Shown: positions 44,497 to 53,419, numbered from the stretch's first letter. The stretch is 64,000 bases of DNA from Ramlibacter sp. (GCA_016713005.1 JADJPY010000012.1:635984-699983); one strand, 5' to 3'. Numbers and translations: made by a program. The notes: a model not told the origin generated them from the letters alone.

Positions 44497-45948
44497 ATGA
44501 CTGAAGAGACCGTGAAGCCGCCCCTGCCCGAGGGCTGGCTGGAAGTGGACGCGCTGGACATCGAGGCGCAGGGCGTGGCCCGGCGCCCCGACGGCAAGGT
44601 GGTGTTCATCGAAGGCGCCCTGCCGTTCGAGGTGGTCAGCGCCAACGTCCACCGCAAGAAGAACAACTGGGAGGCAGCGACGCTCACGGACATCCACCGG
44701 GAGTCGTCGCAGCGGGTCACGCCTGGCTGTCCGCACTTTGGCCTGCACGCGGGCGCGTGCGGCGGCTGCAAGATGCAGCACCTGCACCCGGTGGCACAGG
44801 TGGCCATCAAGCAGCGCGTGCTGGAGGACAACCTGTGGCACCTGGGCAAGGTCAGGCCCGAGAACATCCTGCGGCCCATCGAGGGGCCCACCTGGGGCTA
44901 CCGCTATCGGGCGCGCCTGTCGGTGCGCCACGTGCGCAAGAAGGGCGAGGTGCTGGTGGGTTTCCACGAGCGCAAGAGCCGCTATGTGGCCGACATGGGC
45001 GTGTGTCCCGTGCTGCCGCCCCATGTAAGCGCGATGCTGGTCCCGTTGCGCCGGCTCATTGGCTCCATGGACGCGATCGAGACCTGCCCCCAGATCGAGC
45101 TGGCCTGTGGCGACGAGGTCACCGCACTGGTGCTGCGCCATCTGGAGCCCCTGAGCGCGGGCGACCTGGACAAGCTGCGCGGGTTTGCCAGGGAACATGC
45201 GGGCGTGCAATGGTGGCTGCAGCCCAAAGGGCCGGACACGGTGAAGCTGCTGGACGACGGCGGCCCTGTGCTTTCGTACGCGCTGCCCGAGTTCGGCATC
45301 ACCATGCCCTTCAGGCCCACCGACTTCACCCAGGTCAATCCGCAGATCAACCGCGTGCTGGTGGCGCGCGCGCTGGGCCTGCTGGATGTGCGCAAGACAG
45401 AGCGCGTGATCGACTGGTTTTGCGGGCTGGGCAACTTCACGCTGCCGCTGGCGACCCGCGCGCGCGAGGTGCTGGGCATCGAGGGCAGCGAGGTGCTGGT
45501 CGCCCGCGCCGGCGAGAATTTCAAGCTGAATCAGGCTGCAGCCCCCGCAGATGCTGGACTGGCCGCTACAAAATTTGTAGCTAGAAACCTCTTTGAGATG
45601 ACCCCGGCGATGCTGGTGCAGGACGGAGTGGCCGACAAGTGGCTGGTCGATCCGCCGCGCGAAGGCGCCTTTGCACTGGCCAAGGCACTCGCCGACATCC
45701 ACCAGGCGCGCATCGGCGCAGCGCAGGAGCCAACGGAAGGCGAGACCGCCTCCGCACCTCTGCCTGATGGTGCCGACGGCTGGACGCCGCCGCGGCGCAT
45801 CGTCTACGTGAGCTGCAACCCCGCGACGCTGGCGCGCGACGCCGGGCTGCTGGTGCACCAGGCGGGCTACCGCTGCACCGCCGCGGGCGTGGTCAACATG
45901 TTCCCGCACACGGCCCACGTGGAGAGCATCGCGGTGTTCGAGCGCTGA
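44497..45948 (+). CDS. rlmD: 23S rRNA (uracil(1939)-C(5))-methyltransferase RlmD
   Basis: RlmD methylates U1939 of 23S rRNA. The 483-residue protein has an N-terminal TRAM-like region, the four-cysteine iron-sulfur site (GCPHFGLHAGACGGCKMQHL plus CPVLPPH), the SAM motif DWFCGLGNFTLPLA and the nucleophile segment YVSCNPATLARD. Residues about 346-362, between two SAM-fold segments, are encoded by an antisense copy of the 48-nt repeat, and residues about 410-430 form another low-complexity loop. It is longer than the ~433-residue E. coli enzyme, in line with these insertions. Confidence 0.94.
   Translation: MTEETVKPPLPEGWLEVDALDIEAQGVARRPDGKVVFIEGALPFEVVSANVHRKKNNWEAATLTDIHRESSQRVTPGCPHFGLHAGACGGCKMQHLHPVAQVAIKQRVLEDNLWHLGKVRPENILRPIEGPTWGYRYRARLSVRHVRKKGEVLVGFHERKSRYVADMGVCPVLPPHVSAMLVPLRRLIGSMDAIETCPQIELACGDEVTALVLRHLEPLSAGDLDKLRGFAREHAGVQWWLQPKGPDTVKLLDDGGPVLSYALPEFGITMPFRPTDFTQVNPQINRVLVARALGLLDVRKTERVIDWFCGLGNFTLPLATRAREVLGIEGSEVLVARAGENFKLNQAAAPADAGLAATKFVARNLFEMTPAMLVQDGVADKWLVDPPREGAFALAKALADIHQARIGAAQEPTEGETASAPLPDGADGWTPPRRIVYVSCNPATLARDAGLLVHQAGYRCTAAGVVNMFPHTAHVESIAVFER
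45534..45581 (-). repeat. 48-nt dispersed repeat, copy 9 (inside rlmD, antisense)
   Basis: On the minus strand: GCTACAAATTTTGTAGC (perfect 7-bp arms), an 18-nt spacer ending CCAGCATCTGC, then GGGGGCTGCAGCC and TGATTC. Nearly the family consensus. Confidence 0.9.
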
Positions 45949-45977
45949 GTCCGGCGCGCCGGGCGCTGCCGCGAAGC

Positions 45978-46004
45978 AAAAAAGGCCCGCGGGTGCGGGC
46001 CTTT
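45978..46004. terminator. Bidirectional intrinsic terminator between rlmD and the BI-1 gene
   Basis: A perfect 10-bp stem AAAGGCCCGC / GCGGGCCTTT (loop GGGT) is flanked by an A-run on the left. It works best for the minus-strand BI-1 transcript but also lies 30 bases past the rlmD stop. Confidence 0.85.
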
Positions 46005-46037
46005 CGGGGACACGGCGGTGAAGCCGCGGGCTGCGCG

Positions 46038-46724
46038 TCAGTCGCGCTCGCCGCCCATGATGCCCAGCAGGGCCAGCAGGCTCTGGAACACGTTGAAGAT
46101 GTCCAGGTACAGCGCCAGCGTGGCACTGATGTAGTTGGTTTCGCCGCCGTCGATGATCTGCTTCAGGTCGTACAGCATGTACGCGCTGAAGATGCCGATC
46201 GCCATCATGCTGATGACCATCATGCCCACCGTGGAGCCGACGAACACGTTGATGATGCCGCCGATCATGATGGCCAGGGCGCCGACAAACAGCCACTTGC
46301 CCATGCCCGACAGGTCGCGCTTGATCACGCTGGCCAGGCTGGCCATCACGAAGAACACGCCGGCGGTGCCACCAAAGGCCGTCATGATCAGGCTGGAGCC
46401 GTTCTTGAAGCCCAGCACCATGGCGATCAGGCGGGCCAGCATCAGGCCCATGAAGAAGGTGAACGCCAGCAACACCGGCACGCCCGCGGCGGAATTCTTG
46501 GTCTTCTCGATCGCAAACATGAAGCCGAATGCGCCGGCGAAGAACACGATCAGGCCGATGCCGCCCGTCAGGCCGCGCGTGATGCCGGTGGCCACACCGA
46601 TCCAGGCGCCCAGCACGGTGGGGATCAGGCTCAGGGCCAGCAGCCAGTAGGTGTTGCGCAACACCCGGTTGCGCTCGGTGGCTACGGTCGTGCCGTAGTC
46701 CAGGGTCTGGACTTGGTCGTTCAT
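46038..46724 (-). CDS. Bax inhibitor-1 / YccA family membrane protein
   Basis: This 228-residue protein has about seven hydrophobic helices and the BI-1 features VLRNTYWLLALSLIPTVLGA near the N-terminus and YISATLALYLDIFNVFQSLLALLG at the C-terminus. Bacterial BI-1 proteins (YccA, YbhL) are inner-membrane proteins linked to FtsH regulation or to pH-sensitive calcium leak. ATG 46724 is chosen because AAGGAG is spaced for it; an in-frame ATG seven codons upstream lacks a site. Confidence 0.93.
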   Translation of the reverse strand: MNDQVQTLDYGTTVATERNRVLRNTYWLLALSLIPTVLGAWIGVATGITRGLTGGIGLIVFFAGAFGFMFAIEKTKNSAAGVPVLLAFTFFMGLMLARLIAMVLGFKNGSSLIMTAFGGTAGVFFVMASLASVIKRDLSGMGKWLFVGALAIMIGGIINVFVGSTVGMMVISMMAIGIFSAYMLYDLKQIIDGGETNYISATLALYLDIFNVFQSLLALLGIMGGERD

Positions 46725-46917
46725 GGTCGGTGACTCCTTCGTCAAAGTCTGCGGACAGCAGATGGGCGCATTCTAGGTTGATTCAAGTCCCCGGCAACAT
46801 AGCCCGGCAAACCTTGTGCCTACTTTTTGTGGGTTCTCTTGTGACCGCAGCGTGTGGGACAGGCAGGGCCGGCGCGGCTATGCTGGCGGCACATTCCTCA
46901 CTTCGAACTTGCTGACC

Positions 46918-47325
46918 ATGAAATCCAAACCTGTCCTGGAACTCGCCGACCTCAAGGCCATCGCCGCCGCCGCCGAAGCTGAAGCCCTGCGCAACAACTG
47001 GGCGGTGAGCATCGCCATCGTCGACGATGGCGGCCACCTGCTGTGGCTGCAGCGCCTGGACGGCGCCGCCCCGATCTCTGCCCACATTGCGCCGGCCAAG
47101 GCGAACACGGCGGCCCTGGGCCGGCGCGAGAGCAAGGTGTACGAGGACATGATCAATGGCGGGCGCGTGTCCTTCCTCAGTGCCCCCGACCTGAAAGGCC
47201 TGCTGGAGGGTGGCGTGCCCATTGTCAAGGACGGTCAGGTGCTCGGCGCGGTTGGCGTCAGCGGCGTCAAGTCCACCGAGGACGCGCAGATCGCCAGGGC
47301 GGGCATTGCCGCCATCGGCCTCTAG
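46918..47325 (+). CDS. GlcG/HbpS family (DUF336) heme-binding-like protein
   Basis: This 135-residue protein has the GlcG/HbpS fold signature (VSIAIVDDGGHLLWLQRLDGA; AKANTAALGRRES; GGVPIVKDGQVLGAVGVSG). Some members bind heme or cobalamin; others sit in glycolate operons without known activity. No signal peptide is visible. It converges with the hemin-uptake gene hemP, from which it is separated by only eight bases, a suggestive but not conclusive link to heme. Confidence 0.87.
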   Translation: MKSKPVLELADLKAIAAAAEAEALRNNWAVSIAIVDDGGHLLWLQRLDGAAPISAHIAPAKANTAALGRRESKVYEDMINGGRVSFLSAPDLKGLLEGGVPIVKDGQVLGAVGVSGVKSTEDAQIARAGIAAIGL

Positions 47326-47333
47326 GCCCGCGC

Positions 47334-47534
47334 CTATTTGGTCAGGATGAGCTTGCCCAGCCGGGTGGCCTGCAGCCGGTACACCGCGCCGTTGTGTTCG
47401 ATATCCACCGCCTTGCCGCCCTGCAGCAACGCGCTGCTGGGCAGGATGCGCACCCCGGCCGGCGCTGACATGGGCGGCGGGGTGCGGGGTGGTGCAACCG
47501 CAGAACCAGTGTGTGCTGTGCGTGGGTCTTCCAT
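47334..47534 (-). CDS. hemP: Hemin uptake protein HemP
   Basis: This 66-residue protein contains the HemP/HmuP core RILPSSALLQGGKAVDIEHN and ends TRLGKLILTK. In Burkholderia and Bradyrhizobium, HemP/HmuP is needed for expression of hemin-uptake genes. The first 28 residues are Pro/Ala-rich and not conserved. A promoter with a Fur box lies so close to the ATG (TATCAT ends six bases before it) that the mRNA may be leaderless; there is no Shine-Dalgarno sequence. No hemin receptor gene is adjacent in this window. Confidence 0.88.
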   Translation of the reverse strand: MEDPRTAHTGSAVAPPRTPPPMSAPAGVRILPSSALLQGGKAVDIEHNGAVYRLQATRLGKLILTK

Positions 47535-47540
47535 GCGCAA

Positions 47541-47569
47541 ATGATAATGATTCGCAAGTGCATTGGCAA
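47541..47569 (-). promoter_or_regulatory. Fur-box promoter of hemP
   Basis: On the minus strand TTGCCA (47564-47569), a 17-bp spacer and TATCAT (47541-47546) form a promoter. A 15-mer Fur box, TGATAATGATTCGCA as read on the plus strand (47542-47556), covers the -10 and spacer. The box also overlaps the likely start codon of the divergent DUF1111 gene, so it could control both. Confidence 0.75.
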
Positions 47570-48917
47570 CCCTGGTTTCCGGGCAAGCCTGCTGGCGGGT
47601 GGATTCTGGTTCTGTGCCGCCACCGCGGCATGGGCGGGCGGTCCGGGTGGTGAAACCACCGCGCGCGCGCCGGCTGCGACATATGGCCGGCAGGCCTTTG
47701 CCCAGCCAGCGGCCAACCTGGACCGCGCCAGCCACCGCGCCTTTGCCGAGGGCAGCCGCCTGTTCCACAACGATTGGGTCGAGGCGGACCCTACCGGACG
47801 TCAGCCAGCCGGGCTGGGGCCGCATTTCGCCGCCCGGGCCTGCGCGGGCTGCCATGTGCATGACGGGCGCGGTGCTCCGGGCGCGGCGGGGCTGGCGGTG
47901 CGCCTGGCGCTGCCGCCGGGGACCCCGCAAGACGTGGTGGCGGCGTACGGCGAGCAGTTGACGCCGCTTGCCCTCGCCGGCGTGGCGCCGCGCGGCCAGT
48001 TGCGCATCCGCTGGCAAGCGGTGCCCGGCCGGTTTGCCGATGGTCAACGCTACACCCTGCGACGACCGGTGCTTGAGCCGCATGCGCCGGGGTACGGCCC
48101 GCTGCCCAACGGAACGGGATTGAGCGCGCGGGTGGCTCCCCAACTGGTGGGTCTGGGTCTGCTGGACGCCGTGGCGGAAGAGGACATTTTGGCCAACGAA
48201 CGTGCGCAGGCCGCGCAACCCGGCCCGGTGAGGGGGCGTGCGGGCAAGGTGTTTGAGCCATTTGACGGGCGCGAGGTGGTGGGGCGTTTTGGCTGGAAAG
48301 CCTCCACGGGTTCCCTGCACCACCAGATTGCCAGTGCGTTGTTTCACGACATGGGGGTCACCTCGCCGCAGTTTCCCGGGCAGCCTGTGCAGCGCGGGCA
48401 GGGTGGGCAAGGTGTCCAGCCGGTGGTGCCGCAGCCCGAGCTCTCACGCGATACCTTTTTGCTGATGCTGGACTACCAATTCGGCCTGGGTGTCCCAGCG
48501 CGGCGGCGCACCGAGACTGCGCAGGTGCGTCGCGGCGAAGTGCTGTTCACGCAGGCGCAATGCGCCACCTGCCACCGGCCGGCCTACACCACCGGCAAGG
48601 GCTGGTTCCCCGCGCTGTCGCGCCAGGCGATCCGGCCCTATACCGACTTGCTGCTGCACGACATGGGGGCGGGGCTTGCGGACAGCCATCCCTCAGGTCA
48701 GGCGGGCGGCGCCGAGTGGCGCACGCCCCCGCTGTGGGGTGTGGGCCTGATTCCACAGGTCAACGGGCACCAGCTGCTGCTGCACGATGGCCGCGCGCGC
48801 GGCGTGCTGGAGGCCATCCTCTGGCATGGCGGTGAGGCGGACCCGTCGCGCCGGCAGGTGCTGCGCATGAGCCCCGGCGAGCGCCGGGCGCTGGTCGCGT
48901 TTGTCAATTCCCTGTAG
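47541..48917 (+). CDS. Di-heme oxidoreductase family protein (DUF1111, thiol oxidoreductase-like)
   Basis: This protein of about 458 residues is exported (signal with FRASLLAGGFWFCAATAAWAG) and has two c-type heme motifs, CAGCH near residue 102 and CATCH near residue 343. The family is related to bacterial cytochrome c peroxidases and is often iron-regulated, found near imelysin-type iron-uptake genes. Candidate starts are ATG 47541, ATG 47547 and GTG 47511; none has a clear ribosome site, and the first two lie inside the hemP Fur box. Its substrate is unknown; a link to iron acquisition is inferred from location. Confidence 0.82.
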   Translation: MIMIRKCIGNPGFRASLLAGGFWFCAATAAWAGGPGGETTARAPAATYGRQAFAQPAANLDRASHRAFAEGSRLFHNDWVEADPTGRQPAGLGPHFAARACAGCHVHDGRGAPGAAGLAVRLALPPGTPQDVVAAYGEQLTPLALAGVAPRGQLRIRWQAVPGRFADGQRYTLRRPVLEPHAPGYGPLPNGTGLSARVAPQLVGLGLLDAVAEEDILANERAQAAQPGPVRGRAGKVFEPFDGREVVGRFGWKASTGSLHHQIASALFHDMGVTSPQFPGQPVQRGQGGQGVQPVVPQPELSRDTFLLMLDYQFGLGVPARRRTETAQVRRGEVLFTQAQCATCHRPAYTTGKGWFPALSRQAIRPYTDLLLHDMGAGLADSHPSGQAGGAEWRTPPLWGVGLIPQVNGHQLLLHDGRARGVLEAILWHGGEADPSRRQVLRMSPGERRALVAFVNSL

Positions 48918-48924
48918 GGAGTTG

Positions 48925-48972
48925 CTATTGTTTTTGTAACGCTCTAGCCATGACTGGCGGGGGCTGCAGCCA
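48925..48972 (+). repeat. 48-nt dispersed repeat, copy 10 (intergenic)
   Basis: GCTATTGTTTTTGTAAC, an 18-nt spacer, GGGGGCTGCAGCC, then ATTTTC. It fills the 58-base gap between the DUF1111 gene and the convergent 7TM-DISM gene. Confidence 0.85.
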
Positions 48973-48975
48973 TTT

Positions 48976-50745
48976 TCAGGCCGGAGGCAGGCTGTCCCCG
49001 GGCATCCGGTGCGCGCCCGCCGGTGGCGCTGGCGGAAGTGGGAGGTGCAGCACCGTCCTTTTGGCGTCCATGTGGTCGGCTGCCCTGTGCAGCCTCTCAA
49101 GCAGCAGCGCGACGTTCATCTCTTCGGCGGGGGTGACGGTACCGCTGCGGTCGGGCAGGGCGATCGTCACCACCTGAAAGCGCAGGGGCTGGTGCGGCGG
49201 CAACACCGGGGCGCCCCCCAGTCCACGGGCGATGATGTGCTGCGCGAACAGTTTCAGCAGCTCTGGCCGGTAGGGCGCCTCCAGCAGCACGGCAAAACGG
49301 GTATCGGCCACACGGCTGACGGTGTCGATGTCGCGCACCAGCGCCGACAGCTGGGAGGCGGCCACCACCAGCGCGCGGTCGCCGATTTCCCGGCCTTCCG
49401 CGGTGGCGATGTCCGCGTGGTTGGACAGGTTCACCAGCACCAGTGCGCACGGGTCCTGGCTGCGCCGCGCGCGCCTCAGCGCGTCACCCAGGCGCAGCAA
49501 CAGCACCGGCATGACCGTCAACCCGGTCAGCGGGTCGGTGCTGTCGATGGCGCGCATGCGGGCGCGGTTCTCGCTGAAGTCCTTGGCACGGCGGTGCAGG
49601 ATGTACAGCAGCAGCGGGATCTCGATGGCCGAACCGACCAGCACCGCGTACTGCGTGGTCCAGCTGTCGGCCAGCACGCCGGCGCTGCGCAGCGCGGGGA
49701 ACGGGTAGGCCAGATGCAGCGGCAGGAATCCCAGTGCGGTCCAGCCGGCGTGGACCTCGCCCTTGCGCCAGGCCCAGACGCACACCCCCATGCTCAGCAG
49801 CACCGACATCAGGCCATAGAGATTGAGCAGCTTGAACGCCGCCGGCCCCAGGAACAGGAAGTACAACGCCGGGTACACGAAACCGAACAGCGACCAGCCC
49901 CACAGGAAGCGGTCCAGCCCCCGGTGGTGGCGCGACACGGCCCCCACTTCCCGCACGAACCAGATGCCCGATGCGGTCAGCCACAGCATGAACAGCGCTG
50001 GCGCGGCGTCGTTCCAGTGCATCCACCGGGGCCAGAAGAACAATCCGCCCAGCCCGGTGAACGACACCTGGAAGCCCAGCATGCAGGCGACGTAGCAGAC
50101 ATAGGCAATGAAAGCGCGGTCTCCGTACAGGCGTACGTGGACCCAGCCCAGGAACAGCACCAGCAGGCCAAAGCCCAGGTAGCCCCCCAGCAGGAGCAGC
50201 GAGTTGTCGCGGGTGGCCTGCAGCTCCTGGTCATCCACGAGCCGCAGGCTGGGGCTGAGCGGCGCCGGGTGGTTCTCAAGGCGCAGCCAGAACACGTCAC
50301 CGGCAATGCCATCCAGCGCAAACACCGGCACGCGGTCGGGGCGCGTCCACGACGCCACGGGGATTTGGTCGCCCGCTTCCTGGCTCGTCCATCGTCCGTC
50401 CGGTCCCTGGTGGTACAGCGTCGCGCGGTTGGTGAACGCGGCACCGTCCAGCACCAGGTACCAGCTGCGCCGCGTCTCCAGCGCGGGGCGCTCGTAGCGC
50501 AGCCACAGGGCGCCGCGGTCCAGCTCGAACGAACGTGGCCGCTCCATCGCCTGCAGCGCAGCGTCCGGCAGGCGAAGCACCTCCTCCAGCGTGGCCCGGC
50601 CCGACGGGTCGGCCCAGAACCGGGTCTGGGGCGTCACGATGTCGCCGGACGCCGCGGCCTGGGCCGCTGCGCCACCCCACCCCACCAAGAGCGCCAGCCC
50701 GACCAGCAGGTGCGCAAAACGACGCCAGGGTGCGCGCGCGTTCAT
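48976..50745 (-). CDS. 7TM-DISM sensor protein with a degenerate GGDEF domain
   Basis: This 589-residue protein has a signal peptide (LLVGLALLVGWGGAAAQA) and a periplasmic 7TMR-DISMED2-type beta domain (about residues 40-190). A block of seven membrane helices follows (about 195-390), then a C-terminal GGDEF-family domain. That domain keeps DPLTGL and the GDRALVVAASQLSALVRDIDTVSR helix but has ADTRF where GGDEF should be, and lacks the nucleotide-binding N/D residues. It should not make c-di-GMP; it may bind a ligand or act as a signalling adaptor. Its ATG overlaps the upstream fusion-protein gene by four bases, so the two are coupled. Confidence 0.82.
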   Translation of the reverse strand: MNARAPWRRFAHLLVGLALLVGWGGAAAQAAASGDIVTPQTRFWADPSGRATLEEVLRLPDAALQAMERPRSFELDRGALWLRYERPALETRRSWYLVLDGAAFTNRATLYHQGPDGRWTSQEAGDQIPVASWTRPDRVPVFALDGIAGDVFWLRLENHPAPLSPSLRLVDDQELQATRDNSLLLLGGYLGFGLLVLFLGWVHVRLYGDRAFIAYVCYVACMLGFQVSFTGLGGLFFWPRWMHWNDAAPALFMLWLTASGIWFVREVGAVSRHHRGLDRFLWGWSLFGFVYPALYFLFLGPAAFKLLNLYGLMSVLLSMGVCVWAWRKGEVHAGWTALGFLPLHLAYPFPALRSAGVLADSWTTQYAVLVGSAIEIPLLLYILHRRAKDFSENRARMRAIDSTDPLTGLTVMPVLLLRLGDALRRARRSQDPCALVLVNLSNHADIATAEGREIGDRALVVAASQLSALVRDIDTVSRVADTRFAVLLEAPYRPELLKLFAQHIIARGLGGAPVLPPHQPLRFQVVTIALPDRSGTVTPAEEMNVALLLERLHRAADHMDAKRTVLHLPLPPAPPAGAHRMPGDSLPPA

Positions 50746-52925
50746 GTCGGGCGTGCGCCGTTGCCGGCGGTGCTGCCATGCCCTGTCCAGGGGCCGGTGG
50801 TGGTCCAGGCGTCCTCCAGCCGATTGAGCCAGCCGGGAGCGCGCGGGTCGTGGTGCCACTGCGCCACCGTGTCGCGCATGGGGTTGAGCACGTGTTCGGG
50901 CAGGGTCAGGGGGCGCGTCTGGTCCAGCAGGAAGCGGCTCAGCAGGTGGTAGCCGATGACGCGGGTGAGCATGCGTGAGATTGAGAACTGCGGCACCACC
51001 AGGCGGACCATGCCGTCCACCACCCGTGTCAGGGCGCGCCCCAGCGCAAACACCAGCCGCGTTGGCCACGAGGCCATGCCCTCGATGCCGATGGCGCGTG
51101 CCGCGTCAGGCCCGATCAGCCAATGGGTCAGGGGCACCGGGATGCCGCGGATCACCGGCAAGCGGATCGAGCGGGCCATGGCCTGCACCAGCGCCTGGCC
51201 CAGGGCGGGCCGCACATCGGGGCTGGCATCACGCGCGCAGCCAAACGCCTGCATGCGCGCGAACATCGACGCGGCTTCGTCAAAGCTGTGTGCCATCAGG
51301 TCGTCGCGCACGCCCAGCACATGGCCCGCCACGTTCCAGGCATGCAGGAAGGCGGCCTCGTCGGCAGGGCGAAGGCCCAGGCCCATGGTGCGCATGCCCT
51401 GCAGGAACACATAGTTGAAGGTCAGCAGCGTGTAGGCCAGCTCGAACTGGTTGCACGGCAAGCCGCGCTGCTCCACATCCCAGCCGTGCGCCATCAGCGC
51501 GGCGTGCAGGCCCTGGTCGTTGCTGCGCGGCCCGGCTGCGACCGGGCCTCGGACCTGGGCGGGGTCCCCGTGCAGGATCAGGTGGCGGATGGTGGCGTGG
51601 ATCAGCCGCACCTTGAGCACCTGCGCCACACCGCTGCCGCCGGGGCTGGTCAGGCCGCCCTTGAACATCACCGGGAACACCATGGCCGCGGTCTGGCGCA
51701 CGCGGTGCTCGGTGTGCGCCTCCAGCTGCCCGGCCACATGCAGCACCTGCGCCAGATCGGGCGGCACATAGCACTGCGGCAGGCTGGCGCAGAACAGCAG
51801 GGTGCACGACAACGGGCCCTCCTGCATGAAGATGTCCTCGGCCCGCGTCACCTGTGCCGCGTCCGTCCACGCGGGCAGGCGGCAGCCCTCGCGCAGGTAC
51901 TCGCGCAGCACCGCCACGACCTCGGGGTCGGCGGAAGGTTCGGCGGGCTGCCAGTCGGCCAGGCCCGCGTTGTCGCGCCATTGCCCCATGAGCCGGGTGG
52001 CGGTGGCCAGCCGCGCCAGGCCCGGCCCCATGGCGCCCGAAGCGTCGCTCCAGGGGCCGATGAGCGCGGCGACCGTACGGTCGGCCAGCGGGTCGGCCAC
52101 GCGCGTCATCTCGTCCAGCGCCGGCATGGCAGGAGAGGTGCCGGCCGGGCCGACGGGATGGGTCGCACTGGCGCCCGATCCCGCCGTGGCCGCCTGCGGA
52201 TGCTGCCACTGCCACCAGGCCACCAGGGCCACCAGCACCGGCAGGCCCATGGCAAAAAAGGCGACAGCGCGCACCTCGATGGGCTGGCCAAACAGCAACT
52301 GGAAAACCAGCCCGCTGGCATAGACGCCCATGGGCAGCAGCGCGGCGATGCGCACGCGGCGGCTGTCCGCGGACTGTGCGGGCGAAAACAGCGTCTGGTA
52401 CAGCGTGATGATGGCAAACGACACCAGCATCCAGCCCACGAAGCCCTGCAGCGTCTCGCCGAACCAGCCGCCGTCGGTCTTCTGCATGATCCAGGCCTTG
52501 AGCACAAAGACGAAGTACGGGTCGGCACCCAGATCAAAAGCGGTGACGACCATCGCCGCCAGCCAGGCGGTGAGCAGCCGGGCCGGCCAACCGGCGGGCA
52601 CACGCGCCGGCTGGCGCCACAGGATCAGGCTGGCCATGGAGAAACCCACCCAGCACAGCGCAAACCACATCAGCGGGATCACCAGCGGCACATTGCCCAG
52701 CGCCGGGCCCAGCACGTCGGTGTAGCTGTACCGGCCGAAGAACCAGCCGCGCGAGGAACCCATCTGCTCGGCAAACCAGCCGATACCCAGCCCCAACGCC
52801 GCCAGGCCAACGGCGCTGCGCCGGCCCGCCAGCACCCAGGCGGACCAGAAACAGGTGGCAAACAGGATCAGGCTGGCGGCAACCAGCGCGGCGGTCATGA
52901 GCGAATTGGCGGCTACCGCAGTCAT
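50742..52925 (-). CDS. Fusion: CruF-like carotenoid-biosynthesis membrane domain + MpaB/Lcp-like oxygenase domain (DUF2236)
   Basis: This is a 727-residue two-part protein. Residues about 10-260 form a polytopic membrane domain with carotenoid-hydratase (CruF, PF04240-type) signatures: FAEQMGSSRGWFFGRYSYTD, LGPALGNVPLVIPLMWF and DLGADPYFVF. After a Pro/Ala linker (about 265-295), residues about 350-600 match the MpaB/latex-clearing-protein family of heme oxygenases (EDIFMQEGPLSCTLLFCASL; VLKVRLIHATIRHLIL; YTLLTFNYVFLQGMRTMGL; VLGVRDDLMAHS). In the Lcp protein, an Arg/Thr/His set on this helix serves the heme. An activity on a carotenoid-like or polyisoprenoid lipid in the membrane is inferred. 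No other carotenoid genes are in the window. Confidence 0.8.
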   Translation of the reverse strand: MTAVAANSLMTAALVAASLILFATCFWSAWVLAGRRSAVGLAALGLGIGWFAEQMGSSRGWFFGRYSYTDVLGPALGNVPLVIPLMWFALCWVGFSMASLILWRQPARVPAGWPARLLTAWLAAMVVTAFDLGADPYFVFVLKAWIMQKTDGGWFGETLQGFVGWMLVSFAIITLYQTLFSPAQSADSRRVRIAALLPMGVYASGLVFQLLFGQPIEVRAVAFFAMGLPVLVALVAWWQWQHPQAATAGSGASATHPVGPAGTSPAMPALDEMTRVADPLADRTVAALIGPWSDASGAMGPGLARLATATRLMGQWRDNAGLADWQPAEPSADPEVVAVLREYLREGCRLPAWTDAAQVTRAEDIFMQEGPLSCTLLFCASLPQCYVPPDLAQVLHVAGQLEAHTEHRVRQTAAMVFPVMFKGGLTSPGGSGVAQVLKVRLIHATIRHLILHGDPAQVRGPVAAGPRSNDQGLHAALMAHGWDVEQRGLPCNQFELAYTLLTFNYVFLQGMRTMGLGLRPADEAAFLHAWNVAGHVLGVRDDLMAHSFDEAASMFARMQAFGCARDASPDVRPALGQALVQAMARSIRLPVIRGIPVPLTHWLIGPDAARAIGIEGMASWPTRLVFALGRALTRVVDGMVRLVVPQFSISRMLTRVIGYHLLSRFLLDQTRPLTLPEHVLNPMRDTVAQWHHDPRAPGWLNRLEDAWTTTGPWTGHGSTAGNGARPT

Positions 52926-52952
52926 GCCCCGCAGCGTACCATGGCTCTATAC

Positions 52953-53000
52953 GCTACTATTTTTATAGCGGGGTATCCAGCATCCGCGGGGGCTGCAGCC
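52953..53000 (+). repeat. 48-nt dispersed repeat, copy 11 (intergenic)
   Basis: GCTACTATTTTTATAGC, an 18-nt spacer containing ATCCAGCATCCGC, GGGGGCTGCAGCC and the tail TGTTTTTG. Closest to consensus, between the fusion gene start and the exbD stop. Confidence 0.92.
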
Positions 53001-53010
53001 TGTTTTTGCC

Positions 53011-53418
<408 letters not shown>

Positions 53419-53419
53419 G

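Noticed and set aside
42904..46296. 1130-codon minus-strand open frame opposite rpoS, the exonuclease gene and rlmD
   Set aside because: It is a shadow frame in GC-rich DNA; His/Gln/Arg-rich low-complexity product without motifs.
47541..48917. DUF1111 gene as a classical cytochrome c peroxidase
   Set aside because: Two CxxCH motifs are present, but their spacing and the flanking residues match the di-heme DUF1111 family better than CcpA-type peroxidases.
7712..53000. Considering the GCTAT...ATAGC repeats as a CRISPR array
   Set aside because: The copies are kilobases apart, in both orientations and often inside genes; there are no regular spacers and no cas genes.
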